A DNA stretch of 64,000 nt from Conchocele bisecta (taxonomy: Eukaryota > Mollusca > Bivalvia > Lucinida > Thyasiridae). The DNA is taken from NCBI GenBank assembly GCA_029237695.1, contig CM055273.1, positions 60,749,968-60,813,967 on the forward strand, written 5' to 3'. The position numbers were made by a program, and so were the translations under genes. This document shows, piece after piece, positions 42,001 to 54,000 of the stretch (positions are counted from its first letter, which is position 1; each line of letters starts with the position of its first letter). Below the pieces are notes generated by a model. That model did no database searches and was not told the origin of the DNA. It saw only the letters and a list, made by a program, of their open reading frames with translations.

Positions 42001-45000
42001 GTGCATATTGTTGAAAATATTTACAATTTCTATTAAATTTATTCCGTCCACCAGCGACCCACGTATTTGTTTCTCAAATACGCGTTAATATGTGTTTAGT
42101 GCTGTCTGACGCCACATTGCTTATAGGTTACGGGTTGTGGATCTGATGCAGTTTACTTAAAGCGAAACGTTGCGATTTCTATGTTGGATGTTTTTAATTT
42201 CCTTTTATCGAAATATAAACATGAAAGATTCCATGTCGGATACAGAGGGGTGGAAGGTTACACGGACACATGGACGTCATGGTGATCACTATGCCTCACT
42301 TTCCACATGCGGGCTTGACAATGAATCATAGAAATATACCTTTAATGATTTAAGACAAGTAAAGCCCATTTGTTATATACAGCTCATATTGGTGAGTGAA
42401 TTTTAGATCTGGAGGATTGATAATTTAACGAGACAGTGTGGCATTAATATTAAGGCATAATATATGAATATAGGAGTTGAAATAAAATCTTGATGAATGG
42501 AAAATTAAGAATTTGTCGAGGCTTGCACGGGCCACTTTCCCAATGTTTGCAAACAGTACAGATCATGACGAGACATGAGCCGTCTCATCTGGATCTGCAC
42601 TGTTTGCACATATTTTCAGATTTTTCCCATTTTCTGAAGAATGGAATGATCAAAATATTACCCATGGAAGATTTCATGTTGGATACAGAGGGGTGGAAGG
42701 TTACCTGAGGTGGAACTAGAGCAGGAGTTACTCCTGTACTTCATCAGCTTGCCACGAGCCTCCTGCACGAAAAACTTTGTCGCATCCGAACCTGCGAATA
42801 TTTACAACATAGCAGAGATAATCTGCCAATATGAATGGCTTTTACTACTTCATCCGTCTTTTAAATTTTCTGTGTCCTAACCACGGTTATTGGATAACTT
42901 TTACTACTTCATCAGTCTTTTATTTTTTCTGTCTCCTAATCAAGGCTAATACCGATAACTTTTACTACTTCATCCGTCTTTTAAATGTTCTTTATCCTAA
43001 TATTAGGATACAGAAAATACGAGGGTGGGACAATAAGTAGTGTCATATGATACATAACTTTAAACGTATGTATAAAACTACACTTATCGTTCTATATTCC
43101 ATCAGGGTAGTCTCTCGTGGGGTCTATGACAGAATATGCCTGTTGTCGCCGTTCCGCAATAATCGTTGCTAAGCAACCAGTTATGTGTGACTGAATGTCA
43201 TATAAGTTACTATGGCGGATATGTTGTAGTGTATTTTTCAAATAATGGAATATAACTATGTTTGTGTAGTTTTTGTCCGATGAATGGGCAGGATATGGTA
43301 GAACGTCATAATCCTGCACGCACAGGAATGATATCACGAGTCGCGTGTGGTGGCATACCACGTCATTTTGTAAAATTATGGGTCTCACGTCCAGTTCTTT
43401 TAGGCCCTTTCTGGAGAGTTTATACTTGACAGCTTGGAATGAAATGTTTTGTGATATTCTTTGTCGATAGCTGTACAATTTTAACACCAACAAACTGTAA
43501 TTACACAATCTGAATCGTACGAAAATCGTGTCAGAAGTTTATATTTTTCCTGTTTCTGCCAGAATTTTACTTGTCAGTGAGGCTTCAAATCGTCGCATTC
43601 CTTAGACTGGCTTGTTAATTCCATTTGATAACTACATGTTTATGCTTCTTCATTGTTCTCGATGGAAGGCATTATGGTGTTTTCTTCATTACGATGTAGA
43701 TTGGGCCATTTCTTGGCGATTTGAAAATATCACTCTTTTTTCTCTGAACGAAGATTGTGAGGCACCCACCTTGCGGAAATTATTTTCATTTTCAAACACT
43801 TTGTTAAAATTGTATAATAATGTGATCGAGATATGATGTATGTGTGACTAATCTATTCCCATTTCAGTTGCACAGCTATGTCATTTATTTGTATACTTTT
43901 CTCAACATTATCTGCGTCTTTAATTAAAATCAGCAGTTCCCATATTTCGTAGTCTCCCGTCCGGCACTGAAAGTAGCCACACATTTTCTGACTGGCTGGT
44001 AAAGTAGCACTGCGGTCGTTTTCCTTCTTATTCATTCTATTAAATTACACCACATTTGTTTTTTCGCTAGTGATTCTGACCGCGATGCCAGACATGACAT
44101 CATAAACGATGACGTCATGTACTGTAGCAACGCCATGAGCGTTTCATAAATGCGAATAACGTTAATGAATGGAAGTGCCAAATTTTAGTCAAGTTGGATG
44201 AGTTGTTAGAAAGATAATGGTCGAGTGACACTACTTATTTACCAACCATCGTATAAAAAGAAAAAACAAAGTAGTAGAAGATGTCTGTATTAGCCGAGAT
44301 TATCCCAGTTCACAATAATAGGGAAAACATATTCATCTCACGATTGTTACATGTTGGCTAAACATACTCATAAAGTAGTCTGAGATATACAATAACTAGA
44401 AATGTGGCCTGTCGGCACACGAATACCCCCACTGGCAGCCAAAGAAAATGAGGCATTTTTGATTATAAGCCATTTAGCCGAGCGTTAAGGTTTCAAACGC
44501 ATCAAGTCTGTGACCTTGACCCTGGGCATAGTGTGATAATCCATGCATCGGTGTAGAAGATATAGAGTGGAAGGGAATTTCAATAGGTTTGACCTTTGAC
44601 CTTCAACTGTGACCTTGACCTTGGACGTAGCTGCGTGGTTATTGATCGCGACACACCTTCTCATCATGAGAAACATTTGTGCCAAGCCATTTGATAATCC
44701 ATGCATCGGTGTAGAAGATATAGAGCGGAAGGGAATTTCAATAGGTTTGACCTTTGACCTTCAACTGTGACCTTGACCTTGGAGGTAGGTGCGTGGTTAT
44801 TGATCGAGACACACCTTCTCATCATGAGAAACATTTGTGCCAAGCCATTAGATAATCCATGCATCGGTGTAGAAGATATAGAGCGGAAGGGAATTTCAAT
44901 AGGTTTGACCTTTGACCTTCAACTGTGACCTTGACCTTGGAGGTAGGTGCGTGGTTATTGATCGCGACACACCTTCTCATCATGAGAAACATTTGTGCCA

Positions 45001-48000
45001 AACCATTTGATAAATCATGCATCGGTGTAGAAGATATAGAGCGGATGCCAATCCGTGTAAGATGCGGAAGGGAATTTCAATAGGTTTGACCTTTGACCTT
45101 CAACTGTGACCTTGACCTTGGACGTAGGTGCGTGGTTATTGATCGCGACACACCTTCTCACCTGTGTATTGAAGGTAGAACATGACAGACTGGTAAACCT
45201 GTGTATTGAAGGTAGAACATAGCAGAACTACAAGGTGTACTGTTATAAGGTAGACCATGCAACTGGTGTACCTTGGTTATGTAGACCTATAGCAGACTGG
45301 TGTACCTGTGTATTGGAGGTAGAACATAGCAGAATGGTGTACCTGTGTATTGATGGTAGAACATGGCAGACTGGTGTACCTGTGTATTGAAGGTAGAACA
45401 TAGCAGACTGGTGTACCTGTGTATTGGAGGTAGAACATAGCAGACTGGTGTACCTGTGTATTGGAGGTAGAACATAGCAGACTGGTGTACCTGTGTACTG
45501 GAGGTAGAACATGGCAGACTGGTGTACCTGTGTATTGGAGGTAGAACATAGCAGACTGGTGTACCTGTATATTGGAGGTAGAACATAGCAGACTGGTGTA
45601 CCTGTGTACTGGAGATGGTACATAACAAACTGGTGTACCTGTATATTGGAGGTAGAACATAGCAGACTGGTGTACCTGTGTATTGGAGGGAGAACATAGC
45701 AGACTGGTGTACCTGTGTACTGGAGGTAGAACATAGCAGACTGGTGTACCTGTGTATTGGAGGTATAACATAGCAGATGGTGTACCTGTGTACTGGAGAT
45801 AGAACATAGCTGGTGCACCTGTGTATTGGAGGTAGAACATAGCAGACTGGTGTACCTGTGTAGTGAAGGTAGAACATAACAGACTGGTGTACCTGTGTAT
45901 TGTAGGTAGAACATGGCAGACTGGTGTACCTGTGTATTGGAGGTAGAACATAGCAGCTTGTGTACCTGTGTACTGGAGGTAGAACATAGCAGACTGGTGT
46001 ACCTGTATATTGGAGGTAGAACATAGCAGACTGGTGTACCTGTGTACTGGAGATGGTACATAACAGACTGGTGTACCTGTATATTGGAGGTAGAACATAG
46101 CAGACTGGTGTACCTGTGTATTGGAGGGAGAACATGGCAGACTGGTGTACCTGTGTATTGGAGGTAGAACATAGCAGACTGGTGTACCTGTGTATTGAAG
46201 GTAGAACATAACAGACTGGTGAACCTGTGTATTGTAGGTAGAACATAGCAGACTGGTGTACCTGTGTATTGGAGGTAGAACATAGCAGATGGTGTACCTG
46301 TGTATTGGAGGTAGAACATAGCAGACTGGTGTACCTGTGTACTGGAGGTAGAACATAGCAGACTGGTGTACCTGTGTATTGGAGGTAGAACATAGCAGAT
46401 TGTGTACCTGTGTACTGGAGATAGAACATAGCTGGTGTACCTGTGTATTGGAGGTAGAACATAGCAGACTGGTGTACCTGTGTATTGAAGGTAGAACATA
46501 ACAGATGGTGTAGCAGACTGGTGTACCTGTGTATGGAGGTAGACATAGCAGATGGTGTACCTGTGTATTGGAGGTAGATAGCAGACTGGGTACTGTATTG
46601 GAGGAGAACATAGAGACTGGTGTACTGTGTATGGAGGTAGAACATAGCAGATGGTGTACCTGTGTATTGGAGGTAGAACATAGCAGATGGTGTACCTGTG
46701 TACTGGAGGTAGAACATAGCAGACTGGTGTACCTGTGTATTGGAGGTAGAACATAGCAGACTGGTGTACCTGTGTTTGGAGGTTAGAACATAACAGACTG
46801 TGTACCGGTGTACCTGGGGAGGTAGAACATAAGGCAGGATTGGTGTACCTGTTGTATTTGGAGGATAGAACATTGCAGATGGTGTACCTGTGTACTGTGT
46901 ATGAGGTAGGATAATAGCAGACTTTTGGTTGTACTGTGTATGAGGTAGAACATGCCAGAATGGTGTACCTGTGTATTGGGGGTAGACATAGCAGATGGTG
47001 TTACCTGTGTACTGGAGGTCTGTGTATGGAGGTAGATAGCAGATGGTGTACCTGTGTACAGGAGGTAGAACATAGCAGACTGGTGTACCTGTGTATTGGA
47101 GGTAGAACATAGCAGATGGTGTACCTGTGTACTGGAGATAGAACATAGCAGACTGGTGTACATGTATATTGGAGGTAGAACATAGCAGACTGGTGTACCT
47201 ATGTATTGGAGGTAGAACATAGCTGGTGTACCTGTGTATTGGAGGAAAAACATAGCTGGTATACCTCTGTATTGGGGGTAGAACATAGCAGACTGGCGTA
47301 CCTGTATATTTGACGTCCTCCAGGTCACGGCCATGTACGTCCGGCAACTGTAGGGCCACTTCCTGTAACACAGTACAAGGAAGTCACAACATTGGCACAC
47401 GTGTGACTGTGACTGGAGAAATGGGGTTTATGGGTTTTGTGACCAGTGCAGATCCAGATCAGCATGTGCATTCTAATGAGCAAATGTGTCAGAGGCTCAA
47501 TGCAACTGCTGCAAATGTAATTTATCAGGTAACCTGCCCTGTTATTGACCAAATACGTACTGACTGATAACATGTTGTTGTATCAGGCATTAGCAAACAT
47601 CTGTGTTACAACAAAGTGAAAACTGACGTTCCATTGGTCGGATGACGTCACGTAACATTACCGAATGACATCATTGTAATGACGCAACGTAAACAAGTCC
47701 CCCTCCCGTTCTCTCCATAGATAATGACGTAATCTGTGGTTATTTTTTAGCATAAAACGCTATAAACAGATAAACAGAATATCAGACTACTGTCATTGAT
47801 ATCAAGTTTATCAGGCTCAGCTCGGAAACGTGTTTCCTAGCCTTGCCTGATAAACTTGATATCAAAAGACAGTAGCCTGTTATTCTCTATATCCTTCTTC
47901 TAAGTCAGAGACCTATTATTCATCAATAATTATTAATTTCATTTCTAAATTAATTGACACATAAATGGACACATTAACCCTTAGACCGCAATCTTAATTA

Positions 48001-51000
48001 TTTTGTCGTCTGCTGTTTATTTTCTATTTTCCATTTTTATCATCAAAAACATGCTTTGAAAACACTTTAGAATAATTTTCAACATGCTTTGACAGCAATT
48101 CAGAATCATTTCCATTGGAAATGATTCTGAAGTGCTGTCAAACCATGTTTTTATTGAGAAATAACGCAAGATATAAAAGCAACAGCAGACGACAATTGCT
48201 GTGAGTAACGGTCTAAGGGTTAACTATCAAGATCAGTTACTCATTAACTATCCATGCAATTAACACAGTATCTATCAATGTAAATTACACGTTAAATATT
48301 AACGTCAATTGCACATAAACTATCAAAAATATGTCAAGTGAGCATATGCAAAATTGATGCAAAGCCATCATCTTACCCTTTCAGTGGAGAATAATATTGA
48401 ACATTTAGTTGCCATCTCGATATAGGACTCGGTGAACTTCAACAAGCCTTCCTTCAATCGTATCAACTTTACCGATTCATTTTCTCTCACTCGGTCACTC
48501 ACTGAAACAACAGATATTTGTGTAAATATGCACATGGATGGCTAGACTGGGCTGATGACAGAACGTCTCACTATCTCATCATTTCATCTGGTTGATATGC
48601 TGACAAAGAGAGAGCATTATGATAGATTGTAACAAGTGCGCACCAGGATCAGCCTACACAAATGAGAGGCTACTCTGTTATTCAGCAACTGATTTATCCT
48701 GAACACAAATTTAGACCCGCCATGTGATTTTGTACCTAAGAAGAAATGTGGTATCTCATGAAAAAATATTTAAAAAGTTTACAATATTTTCTGTAAATGT
48801 CAAAAGTTGATGAAATAGCTATAAAGATTTCATCAACTTTCGATGTATTTACAGAAAATATCAGTTCACAATTTCTATAAATATATTTCATGAAAAAAAT
48901 AGCACATCTTCTTAGGTAAAAAATCACAAGTCGCATATGAGGTGTCGGTTCCACAGTATGAATCTATACGATGACCTAATCTAGAGCCCATTAGCCTATT
49001 TCACGAACATTGCAAAGTATACTTTTCAAGCAAAGTAAATTTCTCCCTCAAAGTGAACTTAGCAAGATAAGTATACTTTGTAATTTTAGTGAAATAGGCT
49101 ACTGGTCTCAGGCTAATACAACGTCAGGCATATACTCTGTTCTCATGATGAAACCATGAAGTTTGATTGGTCAAGGCTGAGCTGTGCTCAGTCTTGACCA
49201 ATCAAACTGCATGATTTTGAATACAAATTTTGAGAATTGGTAATGTTACGGTAGTCTATTTTACCTTCAACTTGAGCCAACTCCTTCGTGCGCTGTGCCT
49301 GACTTAGCCGGTGCTCAAAAATACGGATTTCTGCCGGCGACGCCCGCTGAAAATGTTTTGGGTTAATTTGTGTCAAATGTTCATTTTACAATGGAACCTC
49401 TAAAAACCAGATACAGTAGATCACCGGGGTGTCCGGTTTAAAGTGATTCCACTTGTAATTCAGGTATATTTGCCCTTGATGACATATTACTGTGATGTTC
49501 AAGCAAGACCAGACTTTTTTTATTTACATATTTATTTATTTATTTACATCAAGAAATAATATATTCAGCCCGTAAATTAGAATAACCAGACCTGGTGCCA
49601 GGTCCATACCACACCAAAGTCACTTGGCCCCTTCCCCTAAAATAGGATTACGAATAATCATAATACTCACATAATGGGCATAACCAGATTCAACTGTCAC
49701 ATACAAAATGCCAAAGACGTATGTGAGGGCCAAACCAGGTTTCCAGACCTTTTAAAAAAACTTTATTTACTGTACAACGATTACAAACAAGTGCAAGAAC
49801 AATTACATGCATACAATGCTTTCGTTGGCACAGATGGAGGTGAATGGATGATCCTTGAACCCATTCAACACCATAGGCCTGTATAGTGGTATTGGCAAAA
49901 CGTGTAGATCCAGATGAGCCGGCTCGTGACGAGCCGTCTCATCAGGATCTACACATTTTGCAAGTAATTTTCATATTTTTGAGAACAAAACACCCCCTTT
50001 TCATAAATGGACTAGTCTGGAAATCATTTTGTGATGCTTAGATTGGTTGCAAAAATTAACATATCAAAATCCATTCCAGTTACTTAGGGGTGAAAGTGTT
50101 AATGTGGGAGGAAACCTGAGTACCAGGAGGAAACCCACATGTCCAATTAGGCGACCACCGTATCAGACCAGACTTTAACATTACAGACAAGAAATCAGTA
50201 ACATTGATGTATGTACCACTCTAAAACTTTAGCACAAATTTCTAATATTCATTTGACCTTGAGCACAGGGGTTCACATGGTTGGCTACAGAATGATAATA
50301 TGAATTATGTATATTACGGTAACTATATGAGGTTCCAAGCCAATATGACTAACAGTAACAGAGATAGTGTGGCAAAACTCATCAACATATCCACCTACAT
50401 CGGCCTTAAGTAAGGCTTACGTCTCACAATAGTACATGTACCGATATGTAGCCGAATAAAATCACAGGGTGACGACTATATGTACCGCGAATATGTTTTT
50501 GGGTACATAATAAATGGCCATCAGTGATCATGTGAAACAAAATGAAACAATTTGAGGTAGTTGGTGTATGGTTTAGGAGGTTCTACTCTATGGATATTGG
50601 TATATAGACAATAGTGCAGACATACCTTTGCTGCTCCCTTCAGCTCCTTCCTCACTTTCTGCTCCTTCTGCTCACACACCATCTGTTGATGGGAAACAAA
50701 CAGGACACGTATCATTACAAAACATGGGTAACATTGATCAGTAGCCTATTTCACCAACATTGCAAAGTATACTTTTCTAGCAAAGTATACTTTGAGGGAG
50801 TAATTTATTTTTCCGGAAATGCATTATTTCATATAGAACTAACGACTGCATAGTATGCAGAATTATTATACTGAATTTATTACATTATCACAGCCAAAAT
50901 GGCTGTGATAATGTGATAAATTCAGTATAATAACAAGAAACGAGGCAAAGCCACGAAGACCAGGTTTTTTCCAAGCATAGACACTTGGATAACATAATTA

Positions 51001-54000
51001 TACCCACTTTTTGTAGACTAGATGGCCGTGGCCTGCATGTCGCGCCTGCGAGGCATGGACACTAAAAAAATAGATATAGTAGATGGAAAAACTTTAACGA
51101 AAAAACATTAACCGGACACGGACGTACGGACGGACGTATGCCAAAATGCCGATGATATCGTGTTTTCCGCAAGCGGGTGCGACAATGATGATAAACACCC
51201 ATGTGAAGTATCAAGGTAATGGGTGAAGCAGTTGCAGAGATATAGTACACGAAAAAACTTTAACAAAAAAATTCAAAGTAATTTGACCTTGACATTGGGC
51301 ACAGGGGCTGCACGGTTGGGGGTTAGAATGAAAATATGGATGATGATAAACACCCATGTGAAGTTTCAAGGTAATGGGCAAAGCAGTTGCAGAGATATAG
51401 TACAACGAAAAAGTTTTAACCAAAAAACTTTAACCAGACGTACGTTAAAAAGTTAACATTGAAAATGGGTAAGTCAATTACGTAGAAACAATAGGTGAAG
51501 GTAAAAAAATGGTCACATGTTGGATAGTTGTATGTGGTAGGCACCCCTTGGTTATGAAGCTGTGAAAGTTTGGTGGTCCTAGGTGGTACAGTACCAAAGA
51601 AATGGACTTAAACACGAAAACTTATAACATTGTAAAAACGCGAAAACTTAACATTGAAAATGGCTAAGTCGACTGCGCGAAAAAAAATGGGTGAAGTTAA
51701 AAAAAAAGGTAACATGTTGGATAGTGATATGTGGTGGGTACCCCTTGATTATGAAGCTGTGAAAGTTTGGTGGTCCTAGGTGGTACAGTACCAAAGAAAT
51801 GGACTTAAACACGAACACTTAACATTCTAAACGCGAAAACTTAACATTGAAAATGGCTAAGTCGACTACGCGGAAAAAATGGGTCAAGTTAAAAAAAAAG
51901 TAACATGTTGGATAGTGATATGTGGTGGGCACCCCTTGATTATGAAGCTGTGAAAGTTTGGTGGTCCTAGGTGGTACAGTAACAAAGAAATGGACTCAAA
52001 CACGAAAACTTAACATTGATTGTGGACGCCGCCCGTTAAAAAAAAAGTAACATGTTGGATAGTGATATGTGGTGGGCACCCTTTGATTATGAAGCTGTGA
52101 AAGTTTGGTGGTCCTAGGTGGTACAGTAACAAAGAAATGGACTCAAACACGAAAACTTAACATTGATTGTGGACGCCGCCCGCCCGCCCGCTGCCCGGCT
52201 TTCGCCAATCCAATAGCCTGGATTTTTTTCTCCAAAAACCTGGCTAAAAATTAATAAATTTATCCTAAAATTGAAAATTTCTCCCTCAAAGTATATTTTG
52301 CTACTTTGGTGAAATAGGCTACTGAGAAACTAGTTACATTATGCACTGCAGCACTTGATGGAGATTAAGTATACTGAGTATGTTCAGATATAAACCGAAG
52401 TAGTAGCTACCAGACAAGCCAACATGGAGGGATTTCTTGAAGATGACTATGTACACTAGCCACAGGTGTTTGAACAGATGGTCATTATTTTTGTGTCATA
52501 TGGGTATTTTGGTAAATTTGAGTGGATTTCGTTGGTTTTGGTAATTTACAGAGTTTTGTGCAACTACTAATGCTCAAACATTACACACGGCAGAAATTGC
52601 CAATTATCTACACATTCCTCATTCAAACATTCCGGCCAACTTTATACTGTCAAAATACCATACTTATACGTGTAATTCGTGGGAGGTGAATTGTATGTTA
52701 GTAACAATGCACCAAACCATTAGAGATACCGAAATAACCCATAATACACCAAAATGTGAACCGTTCTTCAAGAACCTGTGCGTACACAGCGAGTATGAAG
52801 TGAATTCGCAGAAAATTGTAGGTAGTTGGCAGATGAGCAATGCATGATAGTCAGATTGACGAACAAACGGTTGTGAATTACAATGCCACCAGTCACACAG
52901 AGGCCATAAAAGGTTGTTGACCCTTAGACCGCTACTCACAACAATTGTCGTCTGCTGTTGCTTTTATATCTTGCCTTATTTCTCAATAAAAACATGGTTT
53001 TTGACAGCACTTCAGAATCATTTCCATTGGAAAAGCATGTTGTAAATTATTATAAAGTGCTGTTAAAGCATGTTTTTGATGATAAAAATGGAAAACAGAA
53101 AATAAACAGCAGACGACAAAAAAAAAAAGAGAGCGGTCTAAGGGTTAAAAGCTAGATACTATTCCAGGATGAGTGTACCTAACATGTGTGTAAGTTATTG
53201 TTCATGTATTTTAAAGGAATTAAATGTGAGGGAGCGTTAGCAACAGCAGCATTTCGTTCCTTAAAAATCCAATATGTAAGCAATAGCATACTTATAATTA
53301 GCCAGGTTTATAATGCAGTCTACAGGTATTTATTTTCCATTTCCTGTCGAACAGGTAGTCATTAAATCTGCTAACATGTAACTTATTGGGTTAAATCTTG
53401 TAATATGTGACATAAGTAGAGCATGGCACTGGCCAGCGATTGGCTTAGAAAGTAGAGTGAATTATAAATACTGGCCAGCGATTGGCTTAGAAAGTAGGGC
53501 GAATTATAAATACTGGCCAGCGATTGGCTTAGAAAGTAGGGCGAATTATAAATCTGGTAATATGTAACTTGTTGGGGTTAAATCTTGTAAAGTGTGAAAT
53601 AAATGGAGTGTGATATTGGCCAGTGATTGGCTTAGAAAGTAGGGTGAATTATAAATCTGCTAACATGTAACTTGTTGGGGTTAAATCTTGTAATATGTGA
53701 CATAAGTAGAGCGTGATACTGGCCAACAATTGTCTTAGAAAGTAGGGCGAATTATAAATCTGGTAATATGTAACTTGTTGGTGTTAAATCTTGTAAAGTG
53801 TGAAATAAAGGGAGTGCGATATTGGCCAGCGATTGGCTTCGAAAGTAGGGCGAATTATAAATAACCGTACCAGATTACTTTTGGCCTGCGACACATGTTT
53901 CTGTCCAGTCAGTATCATCTCGAACATCTGCCGGAATTCCTTCAGGTGCTCTGTAACATTGTCGGTCATGGAATATCTCATCTCCCACTTTTGGACTTTG

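Larger units (their letters stand above)
43020..44251 (-). mobile_element. mariner-like transposon, inactive
   Basis: The ends CGAGGGTGGGACAATAAGTA (43020) and its diverged complement (44251, CACTACTTATTTACCAACCA) are inverted repeats. Each is bordered by TA. The length of about 1.23 kb is typical for mariner. The transposase is on the minus strand and broken (see 43092-43790). Confidence 0.8.

Noticed and set aside
43612..43836. Plus-strand frame of 74 codons
   Set aside because: It is the antisense shadow of the mariner ISARWVPH region.
45243..47371. Very long minus-strand open frames (503, 444 and 694 codons) as protein genes
   Set aside because: They are three phases of one 37-bp tandem repeat. 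Only the exon 9 part is supported by splice context; the rest is intron, although readthrough is raised as a finding.
53878..53882. Earlier splice donor for exon 5 (AAA|GTAATC)
   Set aside because: It leaves phase 1, and exon 6 then meets a stop within a few codons. The donor after CTG at 53871 gives matching phase.
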